Shown here: piece after piece, positions 58,663 to 64,000 of the stretch
Numbering within the stretch: the stretch's first letter is position 1
How the letters are laid out: each line of letters opens with the position of its first letter
NCBI GenBank assembly: GCA_035048815.1
Contig: JAUCBN010000017.1
Span: forward strand, 15,806,936-15,870,935
Length of the DNA: 64,000 bases
Direction: 5' to 3'
From: Abelmoschus esculentus
Taxonomy: Eukaryota > Streptophyta > Magnoliopsida > Malvales > Malvaceae
The notes under the pieces: model-generated
What the model was told of the DNA's origin: nothing
What the model saw: only the letters and a program-made list of their open reading frames with translations
Database searches by the model: none
Made by a program: the position numbers and the translations under genes

Positions 58663-59173
58663 CATATTATTAAACCATATCATGTCACAATTTTTGTTAA
58701 ATATTTTATATGCGTATACATATGCATATATATATTTTATATTTTCTTATTTAATACACATAATATATTATCTAAAATTGATAAATTCAACTCGAAATGA
58801 AAACTAATAAACTAGTTAATAAATTTAATTGAATTTTCATTTCACAACTTAAATCTTATTTATACTTTTTTCAAGTCAAATTATGATTAAAAAATTATAA
58901 GTCGAATATTTTTACTTCAAATTAAGTAGAGTATAACTCGTTATTTTCGAGTCCAGTTTTGCGCAGCCAAAAGAAAGCTCTTGTAGATTATACAGTAAAT
59001 GGTGACAATTTAGAATATAACCCATTCTCATCCATCATTTTTAAACTAGAATCAAAACAAGGAACAACTGATGTCAGCTCTGTGTTGGCTTGGCTCTAGG
59101 ATTTCTATACTCCCATATTCAATCACTCAACCGTCTGACATAAAGTAGACTCAGCCTTCAGTGAACAACAAAA
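58663..59173. other. AT-rich spacer and 3' flank of TIC40
   Basis: Starts with the extra arm fragment of the neighbouring foldback element, followed by AT-rich DNA. The last ~200 bases are less AT-rich and probably form the TIC40 3' UTR. Confidence 0.45.
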
Positions 59174-62100
59174 TCAAGGGGACCCAGACACGCCGGGGAA
59201 CAGTTCAGAGATTTTGTTGAACATATCCATAACCTGAAATGCAGATCAACAAGAAGGCTTACCAACAAATCTATGCCTATGGCCAAGAAGAGAAAAGATG
59301 AAACAATTATCAGATGCGACACAGATGAATAGTAACAAGCCATCATTGGAACACTAAAAGAAATAGATTTGCAGGTAAGGAAACATGGAGGTTTTCATAC
59401 TTATAAACACGCCGGGTTTTCATACTTACAGTTATAAAGGAAAGAATAACACTTTGATGAAAAGGGAAGAAGATGCAATAACCCCTCCCAATGATTATCA
59501 GTTAGCCAATCAATGAAACTTTAAATATTAAACATAAAATGTGGATAGAAGGCCTACCTCCTTGTCATTTTGGTATTTTGCAATGCTCAGTGGGTTTTGA
59601 GAACACTGTGAAAGCAGCAAAGAGACAAGAACATTAATACTAAAGATTTAGTAGTCATGCATGACAGAGAGAGAGGGCTAGGGAGAGAGAAAGATAACTA
59701 ATAATTCATCAATAGACAGGGTAGAACGTACATCCATGATAGCTGCTTGAACTCTAGGGTTTTGGAACGCCATGGCAACTTCAGGATTGGCCATTATTTT
59801 GGATATCACTTCTTCAGGTGTAAGCCCAATCTGGTCTGCAAATGGGAAAGGAAGATATTAAAACCCTTTTTCAGGTAATAAACTGTATTCAACCATGAGA
59901 AAACTAGACCATCTAAGAACTACGTAATTATCACATACAAAAAATTAAAAAAAAATAGTTCAAGTATACATCAAGGAATTAATATCTTATCCCATGCATT
60001 TGAACACTTCCATAAGAGGTTCAGACTTACCAAATTGCTGTTTCACATCAGGACTGTTGAGATCAAAATTTTTCAAGGAATCCATCATCCTATTGTCCCA
60101 TTCAGAACTTCCACCCATATTATTTCTGAAAAAAAGAAATATCAAGGCATACTATGTGAACTGGCCATAAAATCAACCGATTCTAAATAAGAAAATTAAT
60201 AGTAACCTGAGCACGTATAACAGGGGGAAAATAAATAGAGATCAAAATCAATTCACATCAAGTTAATAAGTTTCATCTTAAGTCGCAACACTTATCTTCC
60301 AACATCAATTGGAAGAAACTCAAGCAGAATGGTAGGGAATAATGTATACAAATAATGACCCTTTTCAGTAGAGTAAGAAATATTATGATTCGCTTCATGT
60401 ATAATATATAATTTTTTTAGCATCAATGAACCCCCAAAGATTCTGTCTTCCGGAATCCTGATAGATTGAAGGTCCATGAGAATCAAGAAAAAATAAACAA
60501 GGCGTAAAACTAAAGAATTGGCATCCAATAGATTCAAAAAATATGAAATGTGATGACAGAAAAACAGAAACAAAGGATTGAGAAAGGCATCCATGAATGC
60601 GCATTACAAGGTAATCAGAAAGCCAATTTTCACAATGTTGTGTTAATTTCACAAGTGGACTCTAGTCTCTAGGTAATTATCATTCCTAGTTCTTACTCTT
60701 CAAGCCGATTTTAAAATTGTACCAAAACAGAATCATTCTGGCTCCACCTAGCTGAAATTTTAATTTTTAAAATCAAAACCAGGAATCATGCAACAATAAA
60801 CATAGCATACAATATCATAACTGAACAAGAATGTGAAGAAAACATCTTAAATGTTTTGGGGGCAATGCTTAAAACTCTAAATCTAGAGACAGGCTCATAA
60901 AAATAATCAAATCCAGAAGTCAGAAAAAGCTTACAGCATGTCTTGCAATTGTTGTCGGTATAGAGGATTTTGTAGCATCCCTGTAAAAAAAAATGAGCAA
61001 CAGAAAGACAATTGATATAAATTAAAAAACCGTCCATAAATTCAAGCATATGCCTATATATTAAACGAAGAAAATAACTCTATTCAGGGGAATAAAACAA
61101 GCATTCCAGGATTCAGAAGCCTGGGGAAATTACTTAGAACACTATTGATGCTTTTAACATATAAATTTTGTAAACATAAAAGTATACAGGCATCAAATCC
61201 TTGGCATAAAAAAGGTTTTGTAAAAGCTGGAAAGTCTGATATCAAATTTAACCAGACTGGAGACAGAAAACCATCGATGTTTTTAACACAAATTTTATAA
61301 AGACCACCACAAAAACATGTCCTCTATTCCCACCTCCCCACCCATCCTCCTCAATCCTCATCCAGAAAGAAAAAATAACAGAGAAACAAACAAGGAAAGA
61401 GTGGTTAAGCATGGACTTACATTTAAATGTCTCAGGGTTCCTCATTTCCTCAGGCAAATATCTGTATGAATAAATAAAAGATTAAATTTCCTTACGAATA
61501 AATAGCACAGATTGCAATAAAGGGGTTAATTCCGTTAAAGAAAACTACTAGAGCACCAGGAAAAAGTCAATGTGTAAAAGCATTTTTAAAACACAGAAAG
61601 ATTTTACTTAGGGGAATTATATATTTAGAGGTGCTATTAGGTCGCAGCTGAAGCTAGTAAAGTGGAATATATCATTTCCCATCCATATACCCCTTCCCTA
61701 TCCTTTCCTTCTCTAAATAGTTATATCAACCCTAAAAAAGCAACCAGACAATCAGCTTCTAATACAACAGTTGATCTTTAGAAAGTCCAATTCTTAATAC
61801 TTGGGGTTAAATCTTATCCCATAAGTACAGTGACAAAAGACTTCCAGACAAGAAAACCAACTAAGGAAGCAAAAAGGAAAGTTAGGTTGTAAGTAAAAAA
61901 ATATTATACTATGATTCAGAGCTTCCGATCTTTTAAGGAAGTTTTCAATGGACTTAACTCATTATTAAATCTAATTCAGGTCATTCCATGTACTCAAAAT
62001 GTTAATGAAAGCCTATTAGTTTTAAAAGATTGAAATTTTAAATCTGTAAATTAGCTCCATGTTCATTCATCACTACATTTGAGATACAAAGCCTAAAAAA

Positions 62101-63925
62101 TTTATATGTTGGAAAGATATACCATTGATTAGTTAGTTTTTTGTTACTTCTGTATTCCAAAGAATAAGGATGGAAGAACGGACATTAAGAAAGAAATTTA
62201 AACTTACACTACACCTCAGGTACACCAAGATGACATCAATAAAAAATCAGAAAAAATAAAATGTTCGAGGAAAAGAAGTTTTATTACGGATAAACCATCT
62301 TCTGCACTGTTGGATCTTCCATCATTTTCTCTAAGGCATCCACAGATAAACCTGGACCTGTTCTTCCTGCAAATGTAACAGAATGCTTTATTAAATACTA
62401 CAGAGTACAAGAACCTAAAAGCATGCTCAAAATGTGTACATGCATGATTAAATTGTTGGCTATGCATGGGTACAAGTATACTCTTGGCAGAGGAACAATA
62501 TACAACTTCATCATAAAGCAACCAAACTGCAACATAAGAGAGCAGCAAAAATGCAGCTGTATCAATGAGGTAATAGAACCACCTATTTGATCACTGTTTA
62601 GCTATGTCGATATATGTATCAGCAAATGTCTTTCAAAAGAGCTAATATTAAACAAAATAGCATTAATTACTACGAAAATTATATGCATATCAACTCATGA
62701 AAACTCGAGTGATCTCAAGCACTTCTCTATCACTACGCTGCTTAGTGCCTTGGAGCCTCCTATTATTGTTCCTTTATTTTAACATAGATATGATAACTCA
62801 ATTTATTATATCCCTCAATGTCAGAAGATTTATTGATCTCTAACATATCGGAATAACACTTTTTTTCCAAGCCATTAAGCTATAACCTCCCTTGGTCCAA
62901 GTAAAATTTTAAACCAATGGGAAAACAGCCAGAGTTAGCAATTGATAAAAAAACTCTCCATGTTTTTTTAACTTTCTGTTCAAACAGTTGTTACAACTAC
63001 AAACCAAAACATGTCACATTTTCATTCCAAATAATCATTTGATGTCAGTTACAACTGGCTCTTTACATACCAGTTGACTGATGACCTCCAAAAGCACCAG
63101 CATCCTGCTTCGATGCAGCTCCATTGTCAGAAACCTTCAGACATCATTCAAAATTTCAAGTTTCAGGGATATATGCATTGAAATTACAGAAATTAATCCA
63201 TACAACCAATCTAACAGAAAAGGCTTAAAAAACTTACATTCTTGGGAATCTTAGCATTGTCTGATGAACTTAGCTGTGCCACATCTTCAAAAGCATTCTT
63301 CTGTATGCTCTCTTCTGGAGAAACATCGACAAAAGCTGCAAATAGAACTTTAAATCAGTCTTAAGATACAATCTCGAAAACAACATCGGCAATTGGAATG
63401 AAAATGAGCTGTTAATTGAATCTAAAACCATCATTCAAAGTAGAAAATTCCATTGATACAAGAACTCAGTTTTATACTTCCATATACTAAGTAAACCCAT
63501 TACTCTATGGGAAGGAAGAAAAATGATTTGTTAGTTTTACTAATGTTTCATATACATGAACGTGCCATATAATGTTCCATTTTTCCTCAAAAGAGGAAGA
63601 GTTGCACAATATAAAAGTATACAGCATCATGTGGCAGCAGTAAAAGTTCTACTTTACCATATTTCTTTGGTTCTACAGTTTCTGTTTCACTTTTTCCTTC
63701 GGTTGCTGGATCAGTTTTCGGGGCTGCTTCAACTTTTGTTGCAGGTACATCAACTGTAACTCTGCTTTGAGAAGACGGTGGAGGAGGGGATGTAACAGGG
63801 CCTTGTGATGGAGGTGTTGGAAAAGGAAATGGGGATCCCGAAGGAAAAGCAGCATTGCCAAATTGGTTATTTTGTGTATTCATCTGGCCCATCATGGTTT
63901 TAAAAGCTTGCTGCATTGCATATTT
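59174..63925 (-). CDS. TIC40: TIC40, inner-envelope translocon co-chaperone (partial: 3' ten exons, 301 aa)
   Basis: Co-chaperone of the chloroplast inner-envelope import machinery, working with TIC110 and stromal HSP93. Exons, 5' to 3': 63925-63658, 63335-63238, 63134-63071, 62366-62288, 61461-61421, 60980-60935, 60125-60031, 59835-59732, 59605-59558, 59233-59174. All are GT-AG and in frame to TGA. The first visible exon starts KYAMQQAFKTMMGQMN and has a Pro/Ser/Gln-rich linker (FPFPTPPSQGP, TSPPPPSSQS) followed by an acidic/Lys region. The C-terminal half carries the two Sti1/Hop-like NP repeats: GLSVDALEKMMEDPTVQKMV with YLPEEMRNPETF, then GLTPEEVISKIMANPEVAMA with AFQNPRVQAAIMD, and ends MFNKISELFPG. 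The transit peptide and TM helix lie beyond the right edge. The head-to-tail order with RAD4 matches Arabidopsis chromosome 5. Confidence 0.92.
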
Positions 63926-64000
63926 CTGAATAATGGAAAGGTGGATATCATAAATCAACGGAATAACAAAGTATTCAGCAACCTCCTCCAATAAATGTCA
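63926..64000 (-). other. TIC40 intron running off the window
   Basis: Bases upstream of the AG acceptor at 63927/63926. This is part of the TIC40 intron that precedes the first visible exon; the upstream donor is outside the window. Confidence 0.75.

Noticed and set aside
1..64000. CRISPR arrays, tRNA or rRNA genes, bacterial operons
   Set aside because: None were recognised. Gene architecture is eukaryotic, the tandem repeats lack a repeat-spacer pattern, and no cloverleaf-like tRNA with A and B boxes stood out by eye. A tRNAscan run would be needed to exclude a tRNA fully.

Overview
The window is nuclear DNA from a eudicot plant. It is AT-rich, its genes have many GT-AG introns, and long intergenic stretches hold nested plant transposons. 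The species cannot be fixed by eye. A rosid, perhaps Malvaceae, is my guess at low confidence. From memory, Arabidopsis carries TIC40 (At5g16620), RAD4/XPC (At5g16630) and the organellar valyl-tRNA synthetase EMB2247 (At5g16715) close together on chromosome 5, so this block looks like an expanded, shuffled version of that segment.

Layout: (1) 153-1955, minus: an intact intronless DELLA gibberellin-response repressor. (2) 1956-12289: a gene-free repeat region containing a 3.0-kb solo LTR (5819-8855) with a clean 5-bp target duplication, inserted into one copy of a local tandem duplication, followed by a decayed hAT-like remnant. (3) 12290-26212, plus: a 27-exon organellar valine-tRNA ligase. 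(4) 26213-32292: AT-rich intergenic DNA with a Stowaway-type MITE and a 1.47-kb Mutator-like element (30434-31899). The latter has 9-bp target duplications and carries an intron-containing fragment of what I read as the mRNA-decapping gene DCP1, so it is a Pack-MULE. (5) 32293-36055, plus: a TMEM214-like (DUF2359) membrane protein gene. (6) 36378-37890, minus: a CYP81-type cytochrome P450 that lacks the I-helix oxygen-activation segment and is out of frame, hence a probable pseudogene. (7) 38690-45030: a repeat island made of a long-TIR element inside an AT minisatellite, a 189-bp tandem array, and within that array a 2,057-bp near-perfect palindrome built from two head-to-head copies of the same LTR end, bounded by a 5-bp target duplication. 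(8) 45877-48743, plus: a 12-exon gene for a conserved, probably plastid protein of unknown function. (9) 49150-49550: a LINE fragment. (10) 49854-56431, minus: a 13-exon XPC/RAD4 nucleotide-excision-repair gene. (11) 56432-59173: small inverted-repeat elements. (12) 59174 to the right edge, minus: the 3' ten exons of TIC40, truncated by the window.

The genes do not form a functional unit. They are unrelated housekeeping, signalling and organelle genes. ValRS, TIC40 and probably the unknown gene all serve plastids. The most unusual object is the inverted-LTR palindrome at 41117-43173. Its target duplication implies that it integrated as one unit with the same LTR terminus at both ends. All exon coordinates were worked out by eye from splice consensus and reading-frame continuity. 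Exon lengths sum to whole codons for every gene except the broken P450.
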